DNA from: Methylotuvimicrobium buryatense 5G
GTDB lineage: Bacteria > Pseudomonadota > Gammaproteobacteria > Methylococcales > Methylomonadaceae
Direction: 5' to 3'
Length of the DNA stretch: 64,000 bases
Assembly (NCBI RefSeq): GCF_000341735.1
Contig: NZ_KB455575.1
Span: forward strand, 2,321,802 to 2,385,801
Shown: positions 16,343-23,305 of the stretch, piece by piece
Numbering within the stretch: the first letter of the stretch is position 1
Layout: each line of letters opens with the position of its first letter
The notes under the pieces: generated by a model
The model's input: the letters and a program-made list of their open reading frames with translations, nothing else
What the model was told of the DNA's origin: nothing
The model's database searches: none
Made by a program: the position numbers and the translations under genes

Positions 16343-16504
16343 TATACCTTTCGTACTTCAAATTTCGGCAGCACTTAAGGAAGCGCCGGGGACTCGACAA
16401 AGGCTTTGCCAGCATGGATTCTGGCATAGAGCTTACATGGATCTATGCACGGCGTCCTTTGACGAACACCCCGATGCCGAACTTTGGTCTACGATGGGTA
16501 TACA
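16343..16504. repeat. Family C palindromic repeat, copy C2
   Basis: Starts TATACCTTTCGTACTTCAAA and ends with the inverted arm ACGATGGGTATA. The interior has the small hairpin GCCAGCATGGATTCTGGC and the shared module ACGGCGTCC. It fills the gap between the hemerythrin kinase and the cytochrome P460 gene. An open frame in it (from 16326) is not a gene. Confidence 0.75.
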
Positions 16505-16573
16505 TTTTAGGATCATCACATATCAACCGACTGAAAGCCATCGGCTTTAGTTAACGTGAAGAGGAAATAATCC

Positions 16574-17092
16574 ATGAAATACACATTACCATTACGACTG
16601 TGTTCAACGATCGTCATGAGCCTGTCGATATCTTTCGGCGCATATGCCGAAACCCAAGAACCGGCAACCGCACCGAACGGTATCGAAATGCCGAAAAATT
16701 ACCAAAACTGGCAATTCATCGGCGTCGCGCACCGGACCGACAACAATTCGCTGCGCGGGATCCTCGGCAATAGCATCGCAGTTAAAGCCGCTCGCAGCGG
16801 CAATACCAGTCCTTGGCCGGACGGCACGATACTGGCCAAACTGGTCTGGAAAGACCGTCAGCACCCGCTCTGGGAAGCCGCGACGGTTCCAGACGGAATT
16901 CAACATTTCGAATTCATGATCAAGGACGCCAAAAAATTCCAAGCAACCCAAGGCTGGGGCTATGCCCGCTGGGTCGGCAAGGAACTGAAACCTTACGGTG
17001 ATAACGCCGATTTCGCGCAGGAATGCGCCGGTTGCCACGCCAAGGCCGAAAAAACCGATTACGTGTTTACCCGCCCGGCCGAGATGCCTTAA
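16574..17092 (+). CDS. Cytochrome P460 family periplasmic c-type haem protein
   Basis: Cytochromes P460 oxidise hydroxylamine, to nitrous or nitric oxide, in ammonia oxidisers and methanotrophs. The 172-residue protein has a signal peptide (about 1-25, ending AYA), the P460 domain (WQFIGVAHRTDNN, GTILAKLVW, WGYARW) and one CxxCH haem site at C151-H155 near the C-terminus. A lysine that crosslinks to the haem is diagnostic of true P460; lysines are present in the right region (AKLVWKD) but I cannot assign it without alignment. The start follows GAGGA. It stands alone between repeats C2 and D2, so it is probably monocistronic, perhaps for detoxifying hydroxylamine made by methane monooxygenase. 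Confidence 0.9.
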   Translation: MKYTLPLRLCSTIVMSLSISFGAYAETQEPATAPNGIEMPKNYQNWQFIGVAHRTDNNSLRGILGNSIAVKAARSGNTSPWPDGTILAKLVWKDRQHPLWEAATVPDGIQHFEFMIKDAKKFQATQGWGYARWVGKELKPYGDNADFAQECAGCHAKAEKTDYVFTRPAEMP

Positions 17093-17141
17093 ATAAGACT
17101 ATATTCGCGTTTGCAGTCGAAACGATTCTCTTTCCTACTAA

Positions 17142-17371
17142 GGATTAGACTGTAAATAACTTCCTTATTTTCAGGAGGGTTCGACTGCTCGATTGGCAGG
17201 TGTCGGCGGCAAGGCAGATTTTTGCTCCTGCAAAATCTACATTCATGCCATCCATGGCAATCAGTCACCGCCGTCAAGTCTACACGGAAGTATTCACGGC
17301 GTCCTGCCAAGCGAGTGACCGAACCCTCAACAAGACTCATAGTTCCAGGACGTTATTTATCACGAAATCCC
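17142..17371. repeat. Family D palindromic repeat, copy D2 (long form)
   Basis: Starts AGGATTAGACTGTAAATAAC and ends GTTATTTATCACGAAATCC; the ends are inverted. The interior contains the AGATTTTTGCTCCTGCAAAA palindrome also found in family B, and the shared module GTATTCACGGCGTCC. It is one of two adjacent elements between the P460 gene and msrP. Confidence 0.8.
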
Positions 17372-17458
17372 AAATAAACCATTTAGAAGAAAGTCAACAA
17401 TTGCTTTCCAATGCACTGCGCGATAGAGAGTACGGTTGTTCATTATCAAAGGAGCAGG

Positions 17459-17620
17459 TATACCTTTCGCACTTCAAATTTCGGCAATGTCCGAGGAGGC
17501 ATCGGGGTGTTCGACAAAGGCTTTGCCAGCATAGAGCTGGCATAGAGCCTACAGGGACGTATTCACGGCTTCCTCTGACGGACACCCCGGCGCCGAATTT
17601 TGATATGCGATGAGTATATA
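17459..17620. repeat. Family C palindromic repeat, copy C3
   Basis: Starts TATACCTTTCGCACTTCAAA and ends GATATGCGATGAGTATA. Same architecture as C2 and C4, with the inner hairpin GCCAGCATAGAGCTGGC. With D2 it fills the 567-bp gap between the convergent cytochrome P460 and msrP genes. No gene is seen there. Confidence 0.75.
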
Positions 17621-17659
17621 TCGGGCCCCGCGTTTTGATCGGCGTTCTAAATCAATCGA

Positions 17660-18604
17660 TTAAAAATTCTTCGTCAAATCCATACCCGAATATAAAGACG
17701 CAACAGCTTCTCCATACCCGTTGAATAACTCGGTTTTGCGTTTCGGTGTGAATATACTTGCGCCAAGTACGCGTTCGCGGCTTTGGCTCCAACGCGGATG
17801 CGACACGTCAGGATTGACGTTGGCAAAAAATCCGTATTCATGCGGTGCGCTTTTATTCCAGGCCGTTTTCGGCATGTCCTCTTGAAAGCGAATCTTGACG
17901 ATCGCTTTGATGCTCTTGAATCCGTATTTCCAAGGAATAACCAGGCGTAACGGGGCGCCGTTTTGGTTGGGCAAATCGTCGTCGTACATACCGGTTGCGA
18001 TGAACGCCAGGGGGTGCATTGCTTCGTCGATACGCAAACCCTCGACATAAGGCCATTCCAATACACCACTTTTCTGACCGACCATGATCGACGGTTTATA
18101 TAATGTCGTAAATTCGACATATTTAGCTTTCAGGGTCGGTTTGAACTGTTTGAGCATTGCACCCAGCGGAAAGCCGATCCACGGCACAACCATTGACCAA
18201 GCCTCGACGCATCTGAATCGGTAAATACGCTGTTCCAAGGGATTGGCTTTGAGAATATCCTCCAAATCGTAGACGCCAGGCTCTTCGACTTCGCCTTCGA
18301 CGGCAACCGACCAAGGCCTTGTTGCCAAGCGCCGCGCCAGGACTGTCGAGTCGGTCTTATTAGTCGAAAATTCATAATAATTAGTGTAGTTGGCTACATC
18401 TTCAAATTTGTTCGGTTCAAGATCCGCCGAATAGGGACCGACCGGTACATCGGCATATTTTTTGTTTTTGGCCTCCGAAACACCCGGTAATGCCCCTGCT
18501 AAGGGTAACGTCAGCGCGGCTTTAATAATGCTTCTGCGGGCTTCGAAAACCGTCCGGTCGGTCACGTCGTTTTCCGAGACGACCGCTTTGGATTTAATCA
18601 ACAT
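17660..18604 (-). CDS. msrP: MsrP (YedY) molybdopterin methionine sulfoxide reductase
   Basis: MsrP repairs oxidised methionines in periplasmic proteins. The 314-residue protein has a twin-arginine leader (ARRSIIKAAL, cleavage near VSEA) for export after cofactor insertion, and the molybdenum-binding cysteine in RCVEAWSMVVPW. The NGAPLRLVIPWKYGFKSIK and LFNGYGEAVASLY segments align well with E. coli MsrP from memory. The start at 18604 follows GAGGAA. Its haem partner MsrQ (YedZ) is not next to it. Instead it starts 2 bp after a DoxX-family membrane gene, so electron delivery may differ from the E. coli system. Confidence 0.95.
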   Translation of the reverse strand: MLIKSKAVVSENDVTDRTVFEARRSIIKAALTLPLAGALPGVSEAKNKKYADVPVGPYSADLEPNKFEDVANYTNYYEFSTNKTDSTVLARRLATRPWSVAVEGEVEEPGVYDLEDILKANPLEQRIYRFRCVEAWSMVVPWIGFPLGAMLKQFKPTLKAKYVEFTTLYKPSIMVGQKSGVLEWPYVEGLRIDEAMHPLAFIATGMYDDDLPNQNGAPLRLVIPWKYGFKSIKAIVKIRFQEDMPKTAWNKSAPHEYGFFANVNPDVSHPRWSQSRERVLGASIFTPKRKTELFNGYGEAVASLYSGMDLTKNF

Positions 18605-18606
18605 AG

Positions 18607-19245
18607 CTATTCCTCTGAGTATTTTGCCGCCAGCCAATAATCGATGCTGACATAACGTCCGGCACCGATGAAAAACAATACCAACAACATAATAAAGTAA
18701 GTTGCGGCAAATTCGACTCCGTTATTCAATACGACGAAGGCCCCGTTTTCAGTCAGCCAGTCGTAATTGCCGTATTGCTGCAAGATCGATTTGGCCTGTT
18801 CCAGTCGCTCTACCGCACCGATCGTACGGTCGGTTGCAAATAATCCGGAACCGGTCGCAATCGCGAGCCAGCCGTTCTTGAGATGCACTAAAACTCCCGC
18901 CACCGCCATTACGATCATCAACGGTAATGAAATCAACCTGACTCCGAATCCAGTCAACAAAAAAACCGCTCCCAATACTTCGATCAATGCTACTAGGAAT
19001 ACCAGCAAATAAGGTAATGGCAAGCCCAATCCCCACTGTTCGTCACCAAACCACGCCGCCGTGTCGGAAAAATTGGCGAATTTTTTCGACCCGGCCATCC
19101 ACAGTACCGGAACGAGATAAAGCCGCAACAACAACGGTGCGATAAAATCGGCACACTTAAGTTTATCCAGCCCCCTTAAAGCCCATCGCGTTCCGACAAT
19201 ACTCTTATCAAATCCTGCTTGCCAATCAATATCTTTTAAATTCAT
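18607..19245 (-). CDS. DoxX-family membrane protein
   Basis: The 212-residue protein has about four hydrophobic segments: LLLRLYLVPVLWMAG, LLVFLVALIEVLGAVFLL, LPLMIVMAVAGVLV and AATYFIMLLVLFFIGAG. The family covers thiosulfate:quinone oxidoreductase subunits and poorly understood redox-stress proteins that act at the quinone pool. The start follows AGAGAGG. The stop is 2 bp before msrP, so both are expressed together. It takes the genomic place usually held by msrQ, which makes it a candidate quinol-linked partner of MsrP; that is inference. It has no obvious haem ligand pattern like that of MsrQ. Confidence 0.85.
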   Translation of the reverse strand: MNLKDIDWQAGFDKSIVGTRWALRGLDKLKCADFIAPLLLRLYLVPVLWMAGSKKFANFSDTAAWFGDEQWGLGLPLPYLLVFLVALIEVLGAVFLLTGFGVRLISLPLMIVMAVAGVLVHLKNGWLAIATGSGLFATDRTIGAVERLEQAKSILQQYGNYDWLTENGAFVVLNNGVEFAATYFIMLLVLFFIGAGRYVSIDYWLAAKYSEE

Positions 19246-19442
19246 GATACTACCTCTCTGTGTTGGTTGACGATCCTCGTAACTTCAAATCAGCGATAAT
19301 AATTAGCGCTCAGTCTTCCACATTAAATGTATCGACTGGTAGTCGTAATCCAAAATTCGGCGTCGAGGTGTTCGGCAACAGGCATAGACTTGGTAGTTTA
19401 AACCGGAGTTGCTTTCCCGACCCGCAATAACGTTTGCACCGC

Positions 19443-19487
19443 GAAGCTAGAGCTTCACGCAAGCATATCCCAAGCTGGAGCTTGGGA
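19443..19487. other. Two tandem hairpins
   Basis: GAAGCT-AG-AGCTTC (19443-19456) and TCCCAAGCT-GG-AGCTTGGGA (19468-19487) are near-perfect stem-loops in the 357-bp gap between the divergent doxX and cupin genes. There is no T-run, so they are not classical terminators. They resemble dispersed AAGCTxxAGCTT repeats seen in other gammaproteobacteria. Confidence 0.6.
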
Positions 19488-19498
19488 AACAGCGAATC

Positions 19499-19561
19499 TT
19501 TCATCTTTCATCTTTCACCTTTCATCTTTCACCTTTCATCTTTCACCTTTCACCTTTCACC
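19499..19561. repeat. Heptamer tandem array (TTTCAYC), 9 units
   Basis: Nine head-to-tail heptamers alternate TTTCATC and TTTCACC and end 41 bp before the cupin ATG. The unit is the same as in the arrays at 25964 and 55438. The array may alter the spacing of the cupin promoter if its copy number varies. Confidence 0.9.
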
Positions 19562-19602
19562 TTTGCTATAGTTATCGCTTTTTGGCTCGAATCATATTAA
19601 CG

Positions 19603-19953
19603 ATGTCCGTAAGCTATTCCAATATTTTCGCAAACATTCCAAACCGATTACCCGAAGAACTCTTCGAAACCGTGTTAAAAACCGACCATGTCCGCATCGA
19701 GCGCATCGTCTCCAGGAATCATTCGACAAAAGCCGACCATTGGTACGATCAAGACTGGGACGAGTGGGTACTGCTCCTTCAAGGTGAAGCGAAACTGCGT
19801 TATAAAAACTGTCTCGAAGATATCGTTTTAAATCCCGGGGATTATTTATTAATCCCGGCACATACTTTACATCGGGTAGAATGGACCGATCGAAAAATCG
19901 ATACGATTTGGCTTGCTATTCATATGACCGATAAAGTAACGACCGACTGCTAA
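19603..19953 (+). CDS. Small single-domain cupin protein
   Basis: A 116-residue protein with one cupin barrel: HWYDQDWDEWVLLLQGEAKLRY is motif 1 and NPGDYLLIPAHTLHRVEWT is motif 2, with possible metal ligands His, Glu and the two histidines of motif 2. Similar proteins are annotated as cupin or phosphoribosylaminoimidazole-type proteins of unknown role. No substrate can be named. I chose ATG 19603, as the upstream TTG at 19582 adds only seven residues. The ribosome site is weak. It stands alone upstream of the UbiB-like gene on the same strand, 89 bp away. Confidence 0.8.
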   Translation: MSVSYSNIFANIPNRLPEELFETVLKTDHVRIERIVSRNHSTKADHWYDQDWDEWVLLLQGEAKLRYKNCLEDIVLNPGDYLLIPAHTLHRVEWTDRKIDTIWLAIHMTDKVTTDC

Positions 19954-20042
19954 CTATATAATTATGAAACATTGACTTACAGAGACACTCCCCTCCTATA
20001 TTGATATTCACTTCCGCCACCTAACGTCAGCATACCAACATA

Positions 20043-21704
20043 ATGATACTGGAAACCTTATCCGTCGCTAGGGATTTCGGACGCGTTCATGAAATCACTT
20101 CGATTTTGATCCGCTATGGCTTCGGCGATCTAGTCCGCCGACTCGGCATTGTTGGTCTTGTTGAACGCGCAGGGCACGTTTTGCATTGGCATGAAATCGA
20201 CGAATTGACCAGTATGGAACCACCGGAACGCATTCGTCGAGTTCTGGAAGAAATGGGACCTACTTTCGTGAAACTGGGTCAAATTTTCGCAACTCGCCCC
20301 GACTTGTTCAGCCCTGCCTGGATTGCTGAGTTCGAAAAACTGCAAGATCGAGCCCGTCCAGCGCCGATCGATAAAATCATGGCACAGCTGGAGGAAGATC
20401 TCGGCGCCCCGCCGCACGAAGTCTTTGCGTCTTTCGACATCACGCCGATAGCAGCAGCGTCAATAGGACAAGTTCATAAGGCTTCGCTGGAAGACGGCAC
20501 TCAGGTTATTGTCAAAATCCGCCGTCCCGGCATCCGACCTACCGTCGAAGCGGATTTGCGCCTACTCAACCAGATGACTGAAGTTGCAGCCCGGGAAATC
20601 AAAGATCTACGTCGTTATAATCCACAGGAAATCGTACGACAATTCACATTATCGATGCGCCGAGAATTGGATTTGGCCATTGAAGGGCGCAATAGCGAAC
20701 GCATGCGCACCAACTTTAAAAAAAGCCGCACTATCATCATTCCCAAAGTGTATTGGCAATGGACTTGTGAACGCGTCAATGTTCAAGAATATATCGACGG
20801 CATTTCGGGCCATGATATCGATCGCATCGATGACTCGAATTTAGACCGGAAAGAACTGGCTAAAACCGGTGCCGATGCGGTGCTTAAAATGATTCTAGAA
20901 GACGGTTTTTTTCATGCCGACCCTCACCCCGGCAATTGTTTTTTTCTTTCCGGCAATCGCATCGCGTTTATCGATTTCGGCATGGTCGGCAGACTCACCG
21001 ACGAGCGCAGGAATCAAGTCGTCAATCTGTTGCACGGCTTAGTGGAGCGCGATCCGGATATCGTCGTCAAAATTCTTTTGAAATGGGCCGACAAGTCGAT
21101 GGCAAATAAAGACGCATTAACGCTGGAAGTCGACAATTTTATCGATCAGTACCACGATATCCCATTGAAAGACCTTCACATAGGGGAGTTGCTGATTAAC
21201 TTGACGAATTTACTGCGCGATCATCAGCTCAATTTGCCGGCCGATCTCACATTATTGATTAAAACATTCATTACCTTGGAAGGCTTGGGGCGACAACTCG
21301 ACCCGTCATTTAATCTGGTCATAGCGGCAACCCCGCTACTCAAACGGGCGTTTCTACTCCGATACAATCCCGAAGCCATGGCGAGACGCGGTTTTAAATC
21401 GGCGGCTGGGCTCGTTGAAATGCTAAGCGAGTTACCGGAAGATATGCACCGAATTATGGAGGATTTGCGGCGAGGCGCGTTGAGCGTTCGCCTGGACATC
21501 ACGCGACCGGAATGGCTGGGCAAGGAGCTCGACCGTGTGGTGAATCGAATTTCCGTCAGCCTAGTTACTGCGGCAATGATTATCGGCAGTTCTATTGTCT
21601 CGACCGTTGAAGGCGGCGCATCATCGTTTATCGGCTTGACCGCTTTCGTCGGTGCACTATTCGGAGGGATTTGGCTACTCTTTTCTATTTGGCGTAGCGG
21701 TTAA
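20043..21704 (+). CDS. ABC1/UbiB-family atypical kinase
   Basis: The 553-residue protein has the family hallmarks: FVKLGQIFATRPDLFSP (KxGQ motif), the Ala-rich loop AAASIGQVHKA replacing a glycine-rich loop, VIVKIRRPGI with the conserved lysine, FHADPHPGN and IDFGMVGRL. Two C-terminal hydrophobic segments (about 508-550) anchor it in the membrane. Members support ubiquinone synthesis (UbiB) or related lipid and quinone steps. It is not in a ubiE-ubiJ-ubiB operon, so it is likely a second paralogue rather than the main UbiB. No neighbour helps define the substrate. Confidence 0.9.
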   Translation: MILETLSVARDFGRVHEITSILIRYGFGDLVRRLGIVGLVERAGHVLHWHEIDELTSMEPPERIRRVLEEMGPTFVKLGQIFATRPDLFSPAWIAEFEKLQDRARPAPIDKIMAQLEEDLGAPPHEVFASFDITPIAAASIGQVHKASLEDGTQVIVKIRRPGIRPTVEADLRLLNQMTEVAAREIKDLRRYNPQEIVRQFTLSMRRELDLAIEGRNSERMRTNFKKSRTIIIPKVYWQWTCERVNVQEYIDGISGHDIDRIDDSNLDRKELAKTGADAVLKMILEDGFFHADPHPGNCFFLSGNRIAFIDFGMVGRLTDERRNQVVNLLHGLVERDPDIVVKILLKWADKSMANKDALTLEVDNFIDQYHDIPLKDLHIGELLINLTNLLRDHQLNLPADLTLLIKTFITLEGLGRQLDPSFNLVIAATPLLKRAFLLRYNPEAMARRGFKSAAGLVEMLSELPEDMHRIMEDLRRGALSVRLDITRPEWLGKELDRVVNRISVSLVTAAMIIGSSIVSTVEGGASSFIGLTAFVGALFGGIWLLFSIWRSG

Positions 21705-22017
21705 AATGTGAGTCCATTTAATCACAGAAACCGCGCCGATTACGCTGTAAGCGTCGACTGTCAGTTCACGACTAATACTCAAATATTTTTACAATGTCGG
21801 GTAAATATCATTTAGCTCAGCGTAAATCCGCTCATCCTTCGACAGCCCTCAGGAAACAGCTTTTTATATATTTAATATCAATGACTTGCCAATAATTAAA
21901 AATACGTCAAATAGCCACTGTTTCATAGTAACGCCACGCGACCGAAGGGCGCTTACTTTGATCAGGACAAACGGATTTACCTTTCCCCGTAAAGACAAGA
22001 TTCACTGTGTACTCATC
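21705..22017. other. Intergenic stretch without a recognised feature
   Basis: I see no gene, convincing terminator or promoter in these 313 bp between the UbiB-like gene and the B/D chimeric repeat. Confidence 0.5.
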
Positions 22018-22184
22018 TCAGCAATTCCCAATTTGGAGATCAAAAAGGGTGTGGGGTATGCTTGGCGAGGATGGCGTGAATGCAGATTTTGCAGGGGCAA
22101 AAATCTGCCCTGCCGCCGACACCTGTCAATCGAGTCACCGAACCCTCCATAGAATAAGGAAGTTATTTACGACCAAATCCTAAG
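22018..22184. repeat. Chimeric repeat: left half family B, right half family D
   Basis: 22018-22110 matches the left half of B2 (CAGCAATTCCCAATTTGGAG, then GGTGTGGGGTATGCTTGGCG). From about 22110 the sequence follows the D family (CCGACACCTGTCAATCGAG, then GTTATTTACGACCAAATCC). The switch lies in the AGATTTTGCAGGGGCAAAA palindrome that both families share, as expected for recombination between two elements. Confidence 0.75.
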
Positions 22185-22229
22185 CATCGAATAATAGCCC
22201 TAAGAGCACAAAACATAAGACCGGTAAGG

Positions 22230-22430
22230 TCATGCTCGCTTAAGAGAAGCAACAGTTGCTCTAATAAATTCTCTTTCCGGTTTTTGTTGATTTAAAAATT
22301 GATTGAATAACATCAAAATGCCATGCGTATTGATATGAACATGTGCGCCGTAGCCCGTCATAACTAAAAATTCCTGATGCACCCTGTCAATAAACTGTGC
22401 GCGCTGTTGTGCTTGAAGTTGAGAATCCAT
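22230..22430 (-). CDS. Small protein of unknown function (66 aa)
   Basis: I do not recognise this protein. It starts MDSQLQAQQRAQFIDRVH, is predicted mostly helical, and has a central hydrophobic patch (GILMLFNQFL) with two histidines before it (AHVHINTHG). A strong ribosome site (AAGGGG, 8 bp before the ATG) supports it as a real gene. It is isolated between repeat clusters, with no operon partner. Confidence 0.6.
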   Translation of the reverse strand: MDSQLQAQQRAQFIDRVHQEFLVMTGYGAHVHINTHGILMLFNQFLNQQKPEREFIRATVASLKRA

Positions 22431-22618
22431 ATAAATATCCCCTTAAAATTGAATAAATCTTTTTTATTTCCGTTGAGGACATTATCCTATTTCTTGAATA
22501 ATTTCCGAGCAATTGAGAGCAAAATTGAAAATTTATTGATTAACACTACTGAAAAATCATCTTTATGAAAGCACAAATAAGCATCAAAAAAACTTTCACC
22601 CAGAGCCCAGTCGAAACA

Positions 22619-22668
22619 TAGACGGACACCCCTGCGCCGAATTTTGATCTACGGCGGGTGTAACAGAT
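22619..22668. repeat. Partial family C repeat
   Basis: GACGGACACCCCTGCGCCGAATTTTGATCTACGGCGGGTGTAAC (broken here only by description) matches the right end of C3. The left part is absent. Confidence 0.55.
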
Positions 22669-22683
22669 TACTTAGGAACGAGC

Positions 22684-22971
22684 ATGAAATAACTTCGACA
22701 ACTGTTGGAAGGGGGTTTGGTAACTCGACCGATAGGCGTCGGCGGCAGGGCAGATTTTTGCTCCATGCAAAATCTGCATTCATGCCGTCCTTGGCAATCA
22801 GTCGCCGCCGTCAAGCCTGGACGTATTCACCCAGCACCTAAATTCCATAGCCCATTGGCTATAGTTAACTATCTTGGATAATTTAGGTACTGGGTTCACG
22901 ACGCCCTGTCAAGCGAATCACCCCGAACCACCAGCAATTCCCAGTTTGAGCAGTTTCGCCGATTTTAGGGT
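22684..22971. repeat. Composite repeat: family D body with nested insertion and family B end
   Basis: 22700-22825 matches the D2 interior (GTTTGGTAACTCG, the AGATTTTTGCTCC palindrome, GTCGCCGCCGTCAAGCCT). It is interrupted at 22830 by a 65-bp insertion, resumes at 22895 (TTCACGACGCCCTGTCAAGC) and runs into an inverted B-family right end (CAGCAATTCCCAGTTTGAGC). The mosaic shows repeated insertion and recombination at one site. With the next E-like segment it makes up most of the 871-bp gap 22431-23301. Confidence 0.7.
22830..22894. mobile_element. Nested 65-bp palindromic insertion
   Basis: Starts CCCAGCACCTAAATT and ends AATTTAGGTACTGGG, inverted repeats with one mismatch. The tetramer TTCA stands on both sides (22826-22829, 22895-22898), consistent with a 4-bp target duplication. 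Removing the element and one TTCA restores the D-family sequence ACGTATTCACGACG. Confidence 0.75.
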
Positions 22972-23135
22972 GTGGGTTGGCCGTTTTTAGCTTGATGCGT
23001 ATGTCGCTAAGCCCCGACGAGCAATTTACATGTCTTTAAAAACTAAATCTAAAGGCAAAGCCTTGATAGTCTCACTGGTCAAACCAGTGGCTTACCTGTC
23101 AACGAGTTATTTTGTGCATATCCCTTACCCATCAT

Positions 23136-23305
23136 CCTAATAAAAAGCATTTCGTCCACGAAACGCACGAAAATCACAGAATATTCAATTAGTTATGATT
23201 TTCAAGCTACTTACCCAATGAGTGACTCTAGTGGCTTATGCAACCGTATGTTTACTTTCGTGTATTTCGTGATTTTCGTGGACTGACTGCCGAATTTAGG
23301 ATCAT
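23136..23305. repeat. Family E-like repeat, diverged copy E4
   Basis: The ends match E elements: AAAAGCATTTCGTCCACGAA on the left and TGCCGAATTTAGGATCAT on the right, the latter overlapping the end of fliK. The two halves are inverted (TCGTCCACGAAA against TTTCGTGATTTTCGTGGAC). Confidence 0.5.

Noticed and set aside
16326-16550. 74-codon frame between the hemerythrin kinase and P460
   Set aside because: It reads through repeat C2; comparable frames appear in other C copies by repeat identity only.
21886-22152. 88-codon frame before the small 66-residue gene
   Set aside because: Its second half is the B/D chimeric repeat and there is no ribosome site.
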